Assembly (NCBI RefSeq): GCF_047495875.1
Contig: NC_092475.1
Location: 13,487,501 to 13,551,500 of the forward strand
Direction: 5' to 3'
DNA from: Pithys albifrons albifrons
Taxonomy: Eukaryota > Chordata > Aves > Passeriformes > Thamnophilidae
DNA length: 64,000 bases
Part shown: piece after piece, positions 34,262 to 46,105 of the stretch
Numbering within the stretch: the stretch's first letter is position 1
Layout: each line of letters opens with the position of its first letter
Notes under the pieces: generated by a model
The model's database searches: none
Seen by the model: the letters and a program-made list of their open reading frames with translations, nothing else
Told to the model about the DNA's origin: nothing
Made by a program: the position numbers and the translations under genes

Positions 34262-34763
34262 CCATTTTCATGGGGAAGGCTGTGGATGTGTCTATCTGGA
34301 CTTCAGCAAGGCCTTTGACACTGTCTCCCATAATATACTCCTGGAAAAGCTGGTAGCCCATGGCCTGGACAGGTGTACCCTCTGCTGGGTCAGGAGCGAC
34401 TGGAGGGCCCAGAGAGTGCTGGTGAACGGGGCTGTGTCCAGCTGGTCACCAGTGGTGTCCCCAGGGGTCTGTGATAGGTCCAGTCCTGTTTAACATCGTT
34501 ATTGATGAATCAGATGAGGGGATTGAGTCCATCAGCAGCAAATTTGCTGATGACACCAAGCTGGGAGGGAGTGTCGACCTGCTGGAAGGCAGGAGGGCTC
34601 TGCAGAGGGATCTGGATGGACTGGAGAGATGGGCTGATTGCAATGGGATGGAGTTCAACAAGGCCAAGTGCAGGTCCTGCCCTTTGGCCACCCCAACCCC
34701 TGCAGCGCTCCAGGCTGGGCACAGAGTGGCTGGAGAGCAGCCAGGCAGAGGGACCTGGGGGGA
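34262..34763 (+). pseudogene. CR1 ORF2 reverse transcriptase remnant
   Basis: The CR1 ORF2 protein copies CR1 RNA into DNA at nicked genomic sites. Here the translation shows YLDFSKAFDTVSHNILLEKL (from about 34290) and, after a frame change around 34465-34475, GPVLFN and the catalytic FADDTK box (about 34543-34560). The endonuclease domain and most of the reverse transcriptase are missing upstream. The break and truncation make it non-functional. Confidence 0.9.
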
Positions 34764-35432
34764 CTGAGGGACAGGAAGCTCAACAGGAGCCACCAGTGTG
34801 CCCAGGTGGCCAAGAAGGCCAAGGGGATCCTGGCCTGGATCCAAACTAGCGTGGCCAGCAGGCCCAGGGCAGTGACCCTTCCCCTGGACTCTGCCTTGGG
34901 GAGGCCACACCTTGAGTGTTGTGTTCAGTTCTGGGCCCCTCAGTTGAGGCAAGAGATTGAGGGGCTGGAGCGGGGCCAGAGAAGAGCAACGAGGCTGGAG
35001 AAGGGACTGGAGCACAAGTGCTGTGGGGAGAGGCTGAGGGAGCTGGGGGTGTTCAGCCTGGAGAAGAGGAGGCTCAGAGGTGACCTCAGCACTGTCTGGA
35101 ACTGCCTGAAGGGAAGTTCTGGCCAGGTGGGGGTTGGTCTCTTCTCCCAGGCACTCAGCAATAGGACAAGGGGGCACGATGGGCTCAAGCTCTGCCAGGG
35201 GAAATTGAAGTTGGAGATCAGAAAGAAATTCTTTGCAGAGAGAGTGCTCAGGGATTGGAATGGGCTGCCCAGAGAGGGGGTGGATTCCCCATCCCTGGAG
35301 GTTTTTAAGGTGAGCTTGGCCGTGGCACTGAGTGCCATGATCTGGTAAAGGGCCTGGAGTTGGACCAAGGGTTGGACTTGATGATCTCGGAGGTCTTTTC
35401 CAACCCAATTGATTCCATGATTCTATGATTGT
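34262..35432 (+). mobile_element. CR1 LINE, longest copy, 5'-truncated
   Basis: About 1.2 kb of plus-strand CR1. It begins inside the reverse-transcriptase domain and ends with the typical TTTTCCAACCCAATTGATTC and ATTCTATGATT tail. Since a complete CR1 is several kilobases, this is a 5'-truncated, dead copy. Its last 330 bp closely match 19813-20140. Confidence 0.93.
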
Positions 35433-35463
35433 GTGGATTGTATTTGCATTCTCTCCTGTAAGC

Positions 35464-35575
35464 CACTGAGATGTTCAGGGAAGTGTTTCCTACCTGGAAC
35501 TGTTTGCTGTCCTGCAAGTCACTGAGATGTTCAGGGCACTGTTTCCTACCTGGAACCATTTGCATCCCTTCAGAA
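35464..35575. repeat. 56-bp direct duplication
   Basis: CACTGAGATGTTCAGGG...TTTCCTACCTGGAAC occurs at 35464 and again at 35520, 56 bp apart, with a few differences. Confidence 0.85.
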
Positions 35576-36356
35576 GCCAGAGCTTCTACTTTGTGTTTCC
35601 ATCTCACCTTTGGTTTTATGGATCTAACTTCCCCTTGGAAGAGCTGGAATGTGGTTATTCTTAGTCCTTGGTCCAAAGGCACAAGCCTGAGGAAACTGAG
35701 ATGTTTTTCTTCTCTTCTGCATTGGAAGAGAGCTGAGGGAGTTACATTTGCATTACATGTGTCTGTCTGAGAAGACTTTGCATGTTTAGATGTAAACTTT
35801 TGATTCAAGGGAAATACAAGCCTTGGGAGATCATGGAACTGGGACACAACAAATGCTGGTGGCTTGCTGCCTGAGGTGAGTGCTGCTGGAGGCCAGAAGG
35901 GTCCAGCACATTGGACTTTCTGCAACAGGTGACCTCTAGGACATAAAAAATTATCCTTGTCAAGATTTCATTGTCTTCCACAAGCTGAGTACCAGGACTC
36001 AGACTTAATTATGGAGTCAAAGCATCTTGCTTTGTGTTTGATTGCAAACATGCCCTGAAATGGAACTCTCTGGCACTGACAGTGCTGTGAGGGCACTGTT
36101 TGCTTCCTCCCTTACCTCTTTCTCCAGCTGCTTGACCATCCCAGTGCTCAAGAGGCTTCTTCTCCCCATCAGAGTTGCAGCACAGCTCCAGGCACTCCCC
36201 TGGTGGGGAGCAGAGCTGCAGATAAAGCCCTGGGAGAGCACGGCAGCAGATTGCAAGACATGGCTTGGGCACTGGATCACAAACCAGAGGGTCCTCTGGC
36301 TGTGAGGGGCTCCCCACAACGCCTCTCTTCTATGAGATGTCACCCTGCTGGGCACC
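35576..36356. other. Unannotated stretch
   Basis: No gene or recognised repeat. Confidence 0.35.
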
Positions 36357-36893
36357 CCTGTGGCACAGCTGGCTCCTCTGAGGTGGCACAGTTGGCTCCT
36401 GTGAGGTGGCACAGCTGGATCCTCTGGGATGGCACAGCTGGCTCCTCTGAGGTGACACAGCTGGATCCTCTGGGGTGGCACAGCTGGCTCCTCTGGGGTG
36501 GCACAGCTGGCTCCTCTGAGGTGGCACAGTTGGCTCCTCTGAGGTGACACAGCTGGATCCTCTGGGGTGGCACAGTTGGCTCCTGTGAGGTGGCACAGCT
36601 GGCTCCTGTGAGGTGGCACAGCTGGCTCCTCTGAGGTGGCACAGCTGCATCCTCTGGGATGGCACAGTTGGCTCCTCTGAGGTGGCACAGCTGGCTCCTC
36701 TGAGGTGGCACAGCTGGCTCTTCTGAGGTGGCACAGCAGGCTCCTCTGAGGTGGCACAGCAGGCTCCTGTGAGGTGGCACAGCTGGCTCCTCTGAGGTGG
36801 CACAGCTGGTTCCTCTGAGGTGACACAGCTGGCTCCTCTGAGGTGGCACAGCTGGTTCCTCTGAGGTGGCACAGCTGGCTCCTCTGAGGTGTC
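36357..36893. repeat. 23-bp minisatellite, about 23 units
   Basis: GGCTCCTCTGAGGTGGCACAGCT recurs with a 23-bp period; starts at 36371 and 36877 differ by exactly 22 periods. Main variants are GGATCC for GGCTCC, CTGTGAGG for CTCTGAGG, and GGGGTGG or GGGATGG for GAGGTGG. Minus-strand frames lack stops and give a false 302-residue product with a 23-residue period. Confidence 0.95.
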
Positions 36894-39800
36894 CCCCAGC
36901 ACAGCTGCTGCAGCCAAGGGAGCAAAGGGGCTGCAGGGGGAGCTGGAATGCCTGAACCTGCTCATGGTGCTGCTCTCCCACAGTTTAGGCGTGTTTGGGA
37001 TCTGCTGCTGAACCATCTCCCTTGGATGTGTCCCTGCAGCACACACAAGTCACCCAGGGCTAACAAAGCCACGTCCAACAAGGGCAGCAGGGCCATGACC
37101 TCCTGTTATGGTGTTACCACACAAGCAGAAGGGAGCAAACCTGACTGGCAGCAGCTGAAGTGAAGTCCCATTTGCTCATAGGAAGCTCAACAGGGATGAC
37201 AGTGATGAGGGACAGTCACCTGTGTAGGCCCTGTGTAGTTCCCACGGTGACAGCCACCTCTCCATCTTCTCTTTATGGTTCCTTCTCTCCTGGGACAAAA
37301 ATGCTTCCCTGCTTTCTGCCTTCTCCTTGTTCAGTGGAAGGAAAGCCACACTGATGCACTCACCTCATCCTCTTTGTGCTGGGGGTGACCCCTGCTTTGT
37401 GTAACAAGCCAAACACAGGAAACAAATAGAATGTGGCAAGAGATAGGGCAGGTCTTACACAAAATTCAGGGCTGAACTTGTGAAATCTTCTTTGGAGCAG
37501 TCAGGGAATCTCTTTCCTGCCTTTGTCCACCCAGGGCATCCGTGCCTGGTGGATCCTGAGCTCTCTGCACCTTCCCAGGAGCCAGAGGAGGCAGATGGAA
37601 GCCAAGGCAATGCTACATGGTGTGGACATGGCCAAAAGCTTTTCCTCTGACATCTCAATGACTAGGGGAAAACAAAATGAAAGATGACTCTTTGACTGCA
37701 CCTGCCCAAGTGCAGTCCTGGCCCATCACAGCCCTGCTTTGCCATGCTGGAGATGCCCCTCCACAAGGCAAGACTGGCAGCAGATGTCTGCACACACCCA
37801 CCCAAACAGTGCACAGACGTTGCTGTGGGGGTGGGTTTGGGTGTGGAAGGAGGAGTCCAGCCAGGATAAATGGCTCTGCAAGTCTAAGAGCCCAGGGAAA
37901 TGCAGGCAGCAAGTGTAGGAGAAGAACGAGCTCAGTTATCGCTGGTCTGGAGCGTGAGATGACGAGGGGCAGTGTCTGGGTCACCTCAGGGTGCTCTGCA
38001 CACACTGGGGGGTGAAGGGGCATCTTCACATGGCAAGCTGGAGATATGAGGGCATGGTGGGCTTCTTAACCTAGCAAGAAGACTGAGGACGTGGTCTATC
38101 AAGCAGAATTAACATCCAGGATGGCTTCTGGGGGTTTAGAAGGCCCCGCTGTCACTGAGCTCCTGTGGGTGGCAGCTGGGCTGGTGACATCAAAGCCAGC
38201 AGGGCACCAGCTGCCTGAGCTGCATTCCTGCTAGATCCCTGCCAAGAGGGGGGATCTGGCCAAGGGAGGAAGGAGAGGGCAGCTGAGGGGCTGCAGAGGG
38301 AGGAGAAGGTCAGGCATGCAGGAGGAAACTGGTGACACCAGCGATGATCCCACCACAGCAGGTTCCAAGAACTGCACTAAGACTGATCAGAGTCAGGATC
38401 TGAAAACTGGGACCAGGAGAGAATTTTTGATGGAAGTGAATGACCCAGAAAGTGCTAACTAACACTTACAGTCGAGGCTGTGTCCCAGCAGGATGGATGT
38501 CTGTCAGCAGCAGCCCAAGGCAGGGGAGGACATGGCACAGCCCTGCCTGGTGCAGGCTGGAACATGGGTGAGGGCACCGAAGCAGCTTTTCTGTGCTGCT
38601 CACACAGTGCTGTGCAATGCCATCTGTGAGAGTTCAGGGGGAGGCCACCCAGGGGAAGGCACAGCTTGTGGCTGGGCCAGGTTTTGTGTGGGTGTGCACA
38701 CCCAGCACTCCCTGTGTGTGTGTGTGTGGTGCTAACTGGTGTGTGCAAACCATATGGCACGTGAGAGCAAGTCAGCACAGGCATTGTCAAGAGACAGTCA
38801 GAGACAGCAGCCCCCTCTCCCCTCGTGAAGGATTCGTGCCCTACCTTATGCCAGAGGAAAGAAATCCAGAAGGAACTCCAGGAAAAGCAGCAGGTCCCTT
38901 GGGAGCAGAGTGCCTGTCACACTTGGAGATTAAATGGAAGCACGACAAATCAGGAGTGTTCCTGCCAAAACCAACTTTCATTACTTTATAATTCAACATG
39001 TGTTACCAGCTCCTATTATTAGAAAGCCAAACTTCCTCCACTGTGGGAAGAGGCTGAGATGGAGCTTTCTAGCCCTGTGTGAGTTAATTACAGTACACAT
39101 GTTAAAAGCAGCATCTGTCTTAGTCAATCTAGTAGATTATTGCAGCACTTTATTTTTAGTTGTTATCAAGGTGGAGGATGGCACTGATATAAGTGGAGAG
39201 CTTTGCACAGATATTGCTCAACTGTGTGTTCTCCAAAACCAGACTAGTGGGTCTTCTCTCCTGGAGCTGGGCCAGGCAAAGCCCTTGATGGACCTGTAGG
39301 AAGGGTCTGTGTAATGTGCTTTGACTGCAGAGTCACAGCAAAGATACTGAGACCTGGCTGTGAAAATCAGCTGTGAAAACATCAGGCTTGGTGGATCTTT
39401 GTGGTGCTCCAGTGGCCAAAATCTTTGATGCTTCACTTCTCTTCTGAGCTCCCTCTGATGCAAATATTTCTGGCCTCATAACTGAAAGCTTTGATTCACT
39501 GCATGACAGCACCCTGTTCCTTGACTTAAATCTAATTCTTCTATCTGGTGTTATTTCAACCCCTGGACAGTGTGTGAGTGTCAGGGAGATGTTGACAAAG
39601 CCACCAGAAGCATCCCAAGAGAGTCTACCTTTTGAATATGAAAATCTGCTCCTGAGTAACTGTGAAGTCTTAAGGCCTTTGGAGCTGCCACTGCCACGTT
39701 CCTTGTGGAATGGAGACCTGGGCAAACCTTGGTTTGCTTTCTGTTCACAGCACAAACGAGAAGAATCTGTCTCCTTCCTGGGCTCAAATGAACAGGGAGA

Positions 39801-40032
39801 CAAGAACTAAGAACTCCAAACCAGAAAGCCCCTTCCCTTTGGGTTTTAGAGCAGCAGCACTTGGGAAGCCCTGGGAATGAGCAGTGTTGGGTCTGATGGC
39901 AATGGTTGTCTCCAGGGATGTTCCTCCAGGCCTGGGCAGGGATCTGATGGCCAGGACACCTAATTAGGTGGTGATGGACAATGGGAACAGCATCAACAGT
40001 CCCTCATCAAATTTAAACTAGTAATACTCCAT
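36894..40032. other. Long unannotated stretch
   Basis: About 3.1 kb with no recognised gene or mobile element. A short GT run lies near 38719-38730. The 78-residue frame at 39574-39810 is hydrophilic and ordinary in composition but has no recognised domain or clear splice sites, so I leave it uncalled. Confidence 0.35.
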
Positions 40033-40648
40033 GGACCTGTGTTTATTCCCTTGAGGACACTTCTCAGAGGGCTTGGACCTGTGGTTATTCCCTTGAGGAC
40101 ACTTCTCAGAGGGCTGGGACCTGTGTTTATTCCAATAAGGACACTTCTCAAAGGGCTTGGACATGTGGTTATTCCCATAAGAACTCTTCTCAGAGGGTTT
40201 GGACCTGCCTTTATTCCCATAGGAACACTTCTAAGGGGGCTTGTACCTGTGTTTATTCCCTTGAGGACACTTCTCAGAGGGCTTGGACCTGTGGTTATTC
40301 CCATGAGGACACTTCTCAGAGGGCTTGGACCTGTGGTTATTCCCATGAGGACACTGCTCAGAGGGCTTGGACCTGTGGTTACTCCCATAAAGACACTTTT
40401 CAGAGGGCTGGGACCTGTGGTTATTCCAATAAAGACACTTCTCAGAGGGCTTGGACCTGTGTTTATTCCCCTGAGGACAGTTCTCAGAGGGCTTGGACCT
40501 GTGGTTATTCCAATAAAGACACTTCTCAGAGGGCTTGGACCTGTGTTTATTCCCCTGAGGACAGTTCTCAGAGGGCTTGGACCTGTGGTTATTCCCCACT
40601 TCTCAGAGGGCTTGGATCTGTGGTTATTCCCCACTTCTCAGAGGGCTT
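40033..40648. repeat. 42-bp minisatellite, 13 full units plus 2 short
   Basis: GGACCTGTGGTTATTCCC...CACTTCTCAGAGGGCTT recurs every 42 bp from 40033 to 40579 (13 periods exactly). The last two units are 35 bp, having lost 7 bp. As 42 is a multiple of three, frames stay open on both strands with a 14-residue period. Third-position bias or a start context supporting translation is not evident. Confidence 0.95.
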
Positions 40649-41294
40649 GGCTTTCTGAGCTGTGTCTGTGAGAGCCTAAAAGGGCTCCCAACACCCCTCT
40701 GGGTGAGGTTTCAGGAGATGCTGCAGGTGCCAGCTGTGGGTTTGGTGTGACAGACGAGCACACAGACACCTTGTGCAGCTGATCTGGGGCCTGTTTACCA
40801 GATCAAAGGGAAATCTAAATGTGCTGACAATCTCTGTGTCCTTTTTTTTGCTTTGCTGTTTATCTTTCCAGAATGATGGAACAAAATGTAGCTGGGAAAG
40901 TGATGCCTGACTTGTTACTGTAAAATTGGATTTAAAATGCACAGGAGTTATCTGAGGGTGGCCATGATTCCTGGTGCTTCCTCCCCTCCTTGTCAGAAGG
41001 AAATCACCATCTCCACTTCTCCAGAGCAGGGGAGTGTTGTGGGAGCTTCAGACAGGCTTTGTCAGGGAGACCCTCAACTGGGGCAGAACCACCAAGTGCC
41101 TCTCACTTCTCCAGGTCCCCTGCAGGGACTGAGGCAAAATCAGTGTCATCCTCCATGGTTTTGGTACCTCCTGGGATGCCCTGACTGTCTGTGCCTTTCG
41201 TCTGGTAACCCAACAAGGATCTGTGGTTCATGTGCAATGGAGAGTGTGGTTTGCTCATGGTAACCAGTGACATCCCTGATGGTACCAGGACTGA
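40649..41294. other. Unannotated stretch
   Basis: No gene or recognised repeat. Confidence 0.35.
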
Positions 41295-41299
41295 ACATC

Positions 41300-42017
41300 T
41301 GTCCCAGTTCAGCAGGTGGGCCCAGTTTCTCCCTGTGTGGGTGTGACCAAAGCTGTGCATTCTAAACCCTCTCTGCCATTGCCCAGCAACTGTTCCCAAT
41401 GGCCCATTGGCAGCAGCTGCCCAGGGCACAGCTGAGCCCTCAGGCTGGGAGCTGGCTGGGAAAGAAGCCTGGCAGAGCAGCTGGGAGAACTGCCCTGCAG
41501 GGAGTCCTTGGCACCTCCACACCCACCTGAGGGCTCAGCTCTGCCCATGGGCCAGCAACGATTCCAAAATCCCCCCTGACTGCCGGAGTCAGATCCCCCA
41601 GTGTGGAACTCCCTGCCCTGGGGGAGGCACTGGGGGCTCCCACCCAAACCTGAGGGGAGAGAATCTTGGGCTTTGGACACTTCTGGGGCCACTCATTGGA
41701 TCCAGAGGAGGATCAGACCCTGGACAGGAGGAGCCCCCCACTCTCCACCAGACTGTGCCATCATCTGCACCAACAGGTTTTTCACCTCCTTTTCCTTTGG
41801 ACTCGGGGGACCACGTGGGGCTCAGCACAGGGGCCACCAAACCCCACTGTGTTTGTGCCCCAGGGGGTGGGTTAGACTGCTGGGGTTGGGGGTTAAACCC
41901 AATTTCTCTTTGTGCCATTGCATTTCTTGTAATATTGTTATTAAATTGTAACTCTGACTTACAATCCCTTTTCTGTTGGCTTTGTTTCTCCTGCTTGTTT
42001 CCCTTTAACCCAGCACA
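41300..42017 (+). mobile_element. Solo LTR, family A, copy 6
   Basis: Full-length plus-strand copy with TG...CA ends and a perfect 5-bp duplication ACATC at 41295-41299 and 42018-42022. It carries the TGA-creating substitution shared with copies 3 and 8. Confidence 0.93.
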
Positions 42018-42022
42018 ACATC

Positions 42023-44530
42023 ATCCCCAGGTTCCTCTGTGGGCCTGAGGGCAGTGAACAAATGGGTCAGGTGTTAAGAGAAGCTCCTTGGGTATCTCTG
42101 CCCCAGCTGGAGTAAGTGCCTCCTGAAATACTGTGAGGAGCCACTGGTTGGCTTTCCAGACGAAATGCAGAGGAATTCAGCTGATTGGGAGGGGAATTAA
42201 TGTCCCCTGGCACACCAGAAATGTAAGATGCAGAAGCCCTGTCCCCTTTAATTCTTCTTTTTAAAGAGTTCTTCTTTTTAAAGGGTGTCTCTGGGGTCAG
42301 TAGCACAGAACAGCTGGAGCGAAGCACTGGAGCCGTTGTGTCCGACCGACCCCCACTGCCCACTGGGCAATGTGTTTGTTATGAAACAATTAATGGTTGT
42401 GTGATTAGAGAGAACTATTTCTCAGTGGCAGATCACTTCTAAAGGTCACAGTTGCTGTGGGTTTACTCCCAGGAGGTCTGTGGATCCACTCTGGGCTGAG
42501 GGATGGAGCACACCATGTCCTGGCTGAGCACAGGGACACTCCCACAACCTGCCTGAGGTTCCTCTTGGTTCTCCTCATTCTGCTCTGCCTTGTGTAGGGG
42601 TGATCTGACATGACAGGAACCTGTTCTTGCCACTGCTCAGGTGGTCTGTGGTGGCTCCTGTGGGTGCTGAGCCCTCCAGGCAGGGGCTGTGTGGGGGTGT
42701 TACAGTGACCTCACTGTTCTGGGAGCCAGGACAAGTGTTCCACATGGTGAAAATGCCTCTGCTCAGCACGAGTCTTTGTAGTGCTGCAGCCCAGGGATAA
42801 AGTGTTCAAACACACCCACTGAGGGAGCCTTTTTTTCCCTGGAGTTGTTTGAGAGGCTCCTCACCCCTGGCTGCATCCCTGCCCTGCTCCTCCCCTGCAG
42901 AACAGTGCCAGGTGAAGGCAGATGAAACGTTGCTTCTGGTTTGGTAACAACTTCCAAGCCCCTCCAAGAGAGTTTCAGCTTAACTGCTCCCTTTGCTCCT
43001 TTCATGTCTCCTCTTTGTTTGGTGAGTGCACTAATGCAAGCCCCAAATAAGCATCTGTGCTCAGAAGACATGAACAAATAGGGCAAGGATAATAATGTCG
43101 GATGGTTTTACAGGAGAGGTTAAAAAGGGAGCCAGAGAACAGAGACTGCTGAACAGGGTTTGCTTTGCTGATGGTACAAAGGGAAAGGCAGAAAAATCCT
43201 TGGAAAAAATATCTCTGAGTGGTGATTGCTTTCTCAGAAAGCCTTGCAATTAGGCATGAAAGGAGTCCTTCCACGCTTCTCAGATGCATTAAAGATGTTG
43301 TTATGAAATAATTAAGCTACTTGGAATAATCTGAGATCCCCTCTGTGTCCTACCCCCCCACCTGCTGAGGTCTTTCTGGAGAGATGATGTGTCAGGTCTC
43401 AGGGCACTCAGCTGCTCCTGGAAGCTCCTGCCTTGCACCAGGTGAACTGAGCTTTGTGTGTCAAAGGCAGCCCCTCAAGGTACAGCCCTGCACAGCCAGA
43501 GCCCTGACAGCCCTATCCCTGATCTCAGGAACTCTTTGTGACCTCGGGATGCACCAGAGCAGCTTTCCCTTGCCCCAGGAGGTCACACTGCACTCACAGC
43601 ACAAGGAGCACCCAGGGGGATGTGCTGGCCAGCACCTCTGTGCTTCTCCAGGGGGTTTTTCTGGGTCTTTTCTGACCACAGAAATTACAAGACTGGATTA
43701 ATTCCTTCTTCAATCCATTCAGCAGCTGACTGATATCTTCTCCAATTTATCTTTTCCATATTTACTCTCCTGCTGAGAAGGGGAAGTCAGTGTTTCCTCA
43801 AGCAAATGTTATATGTGACTGTGTGTTTCTGGGAAGCTAAAAAGGAAGATTCAGTAGCTTGACAACCATAACGGTGTCAGGGATGAATTCAAGGAGTTAC
43901 AAGCAGAAGGCTTTCCTTTTCCTGCCTTCCTGGATGCTCCCTGGGGCCCGGTGTCTGTGTCTGTGCAGCCCCACTGTGAGGTTAGAGGGGCTGCAGGAGC
44001 AATCCAGGAGCTCTGTCCCATACGGGAATGCTGCCCTGAGAGCTGGCACATGGAAGCACGGACATAACATAGTGACATAAGGGATTTTTGCACTCCCTCT
44101 GGCCTTCTGATGTATTCCCTGCAATGAAACTCTGGCTCATGTGGAGCAGAAGTGCCAGGGCCAGCCTGTGCCCTCAGCCAGCACCAGTGTGTGTGGCACA
44201 GGGGACAGCAGGGGCCCTTTCCCAGGCTGTTGGATGACCAGACACTGCATTCCCTCTGGATCCCATCAGGGCTGAGCCTGGGGCTCAGATGGGAGTGCTG
44301 GGAGGTGAAACACTGCCAGGGAACTCAGTGTGCTGATGGTGGAGAAGGAACCCCCCTGTGCCAGGGCTCGGGGGGCTGTGTAACCCTTCCCACTGTCCTC
44401 ATGTCTCATCAGCTTTTAAACCCCACACAGCCACACCAGAGTGCTGTAAATCACCTCATTCACTGACAGTGGCATCACACAGCTATAAACTGAATGATTA
44501 AACATACAGAAGCCCCCTAAAACCAGGCAA
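42023..44530. other. Long unannotated stretch
   Basis: About 2.5 kb without a recognised gene. A tandem duplication of TTCTTCTTTTTAAAG lies at about 42251-42284. The region 43000-43330 is AT-richer and looks unique. Confidence 0.35.
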
Positions 44531-44704
44531 CTGATGCCGTGAGTGACCCCCCCCAAAACCAGGACTTTGAGCCACGTTAGTGCAGGGTAAGATAAAAAGT
44601 GAAGGTCCTTTAATATCACAGGCCTACAGCCCACAGGAATACATGACATGCATGTGCTCCAGTTCTTGTTTCCATGGCTTTTATAATAAGATCCCTCCAA
44701 TCAT
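44531..44704 (-). mobile_element. Possible LTR fragment (family B), second copy
   Basis: Reverse complement of 1-177. The minus strand carries TATAAAA near 44685-44679 and ATTAAA at 44614-44609, in the same spacing as the first copy. The element may continue above 44704, where the first copy is cut by the window edge. The low-numbered edge at 44531 coincides with loss of similarity. Confidence 0.5.
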
Positions 44705-45859
44705 TGCTTTACACATTTCTCAGTCCAGCCCCAGTCCCACCCTTGTCCAACCCCTGGAATTGGGTCTGGGGTCGTCAAGACCCTCTGTCTTCATCAGCTC
44801 CTCTTCCTCAGGCACACAAAGGTCACTTGGAGCTCATCCAATTCTGGCTTCTGGGTCACTCTGACCTGTGTTTATGTTTTGTTTTGTGGGCCTTCTGATG
44901 TCCTTCAGCTCTACCTTGGAAAGGAGTCTAAACAAGATTAATTAACTAAAGGAATTTGAGCTCCCTGTTCTGGGACAGGGGTAGTGATAGAAAGGCATTA
45001 AACTTAAACTGTTAGAAATATTAACCCTCTAAAAATCTACAACTACTGTGTTCCTAAAATCTACAAAATGTGAAAATCAGAACAAAAACCCCTTTGGCAT
45101 CACAACTAACAATTAATATAATTTGACTCCCAACTACACTCTGGAAAAGAATTAGACAGGGCACAATCCTGCTTGGTGCAGAAGCTGAGGAGCAGTTCTG
45201 TTCACCCCAGAGCTCTGGGATTACACTGTGGCTGCTGATGGTTCTTAAATCACCAGCCTGTTACAGCCTCTGTTCTTTCCCCTCCAAGCTGAGTGTCTGT
45301 TTGCTCCCAGGGGGTTGTTATCCTCAGCTTGGTCTGCCCCAGAACACAACAGCTGCCACCTTTCCCCATGCCCAGAGATGCCTGCACAGTAAGAGGCTTT
45401 ACTGGATGTGGAGCCCCTCAGGATCTCCAGGAGAATTGGCTGAACTGGCACAGCTTTGGGCCATGCTGGGATGTCTCAGGGCTGTGGAACTGGCTGTGAC
45501 ATGGAGAGACCCCCAGTTTCATTTCACACCAACCCTCTCCCTGTCCTTTATTATGGGTCTGTTTCTTCTTGGAGACACTTCCATACCATCTCCCTTTCTC
45601 TCCTCTGCAAAGGCATCATCTCCAGTGACTGCAGGGTGTCTCCAACCCATGAGTTCTTCCAGGAGTTCCTCCCCAGGAGAAGGGGCTCAGCCCTGCAGAG
45701 GATCTTGTGCTATAGCCCCAAAAGCCACGAGAAGCTGGTGTGAACACCCAGGACAGGAGGTGGCCCTCAGTGCACCAGGCAGCAGTGCTGCATCCTGCTG
45801 GTCACATCCTCCTCAGCCTGTGCCAGCAGGTGCCCAAGAACATCTGGTGTGTGTCTGAG
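44705..45859. other. Unannotated stretch
   Basis: No gene recognised. The part next to 44705 may be the upstream (U3) portion of the family B element. The 206-residue frame at 45238-45858 has no recognised domain. Confidence 0.35.
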
Positions 45860-46105
45860 ATAGAATCCCAGAATGGTTTGGTTGAAAAGGACCTTAAAGA
45901 TCATCTCATTCCACCCCTGCCATGGGCAGGGACACCTCCCACCAGCACAGGTTGCTCCAAGCCCTGTCCAACCTGGCCTTGGACACTTCCAGGGATGGGG
46001 CAGCCACAGCTTCTCTGGGCACCTGTGCCAGGGCCTGCCCACCCTCCCAGGGAAGGATTCCTTCCTAATATCTAAGCTAAACTTCCTCTCTTCCAGTCTG
46101 AACCC
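45860..46105 (-). mobile_element. CR1 LINE, 3' end
   Basis: Minus-strand tail with the complements of GATCTTTAAGGTCC and GGCAGGGGTGGAATGAGATG, and of the CAGAGAAGCTGTGGCTGCCC block. Confidence 0.87.

Noticed and set aside
36017..37046. 302- and 238-residue frames on the minus strand
   Set aside because: Produced by the stop-free 23-bp minisatellite.
45238..45858. 206-residue frame as a host gene
   Set aside because: No domain, no splice context and overlapping open frames in other phases.
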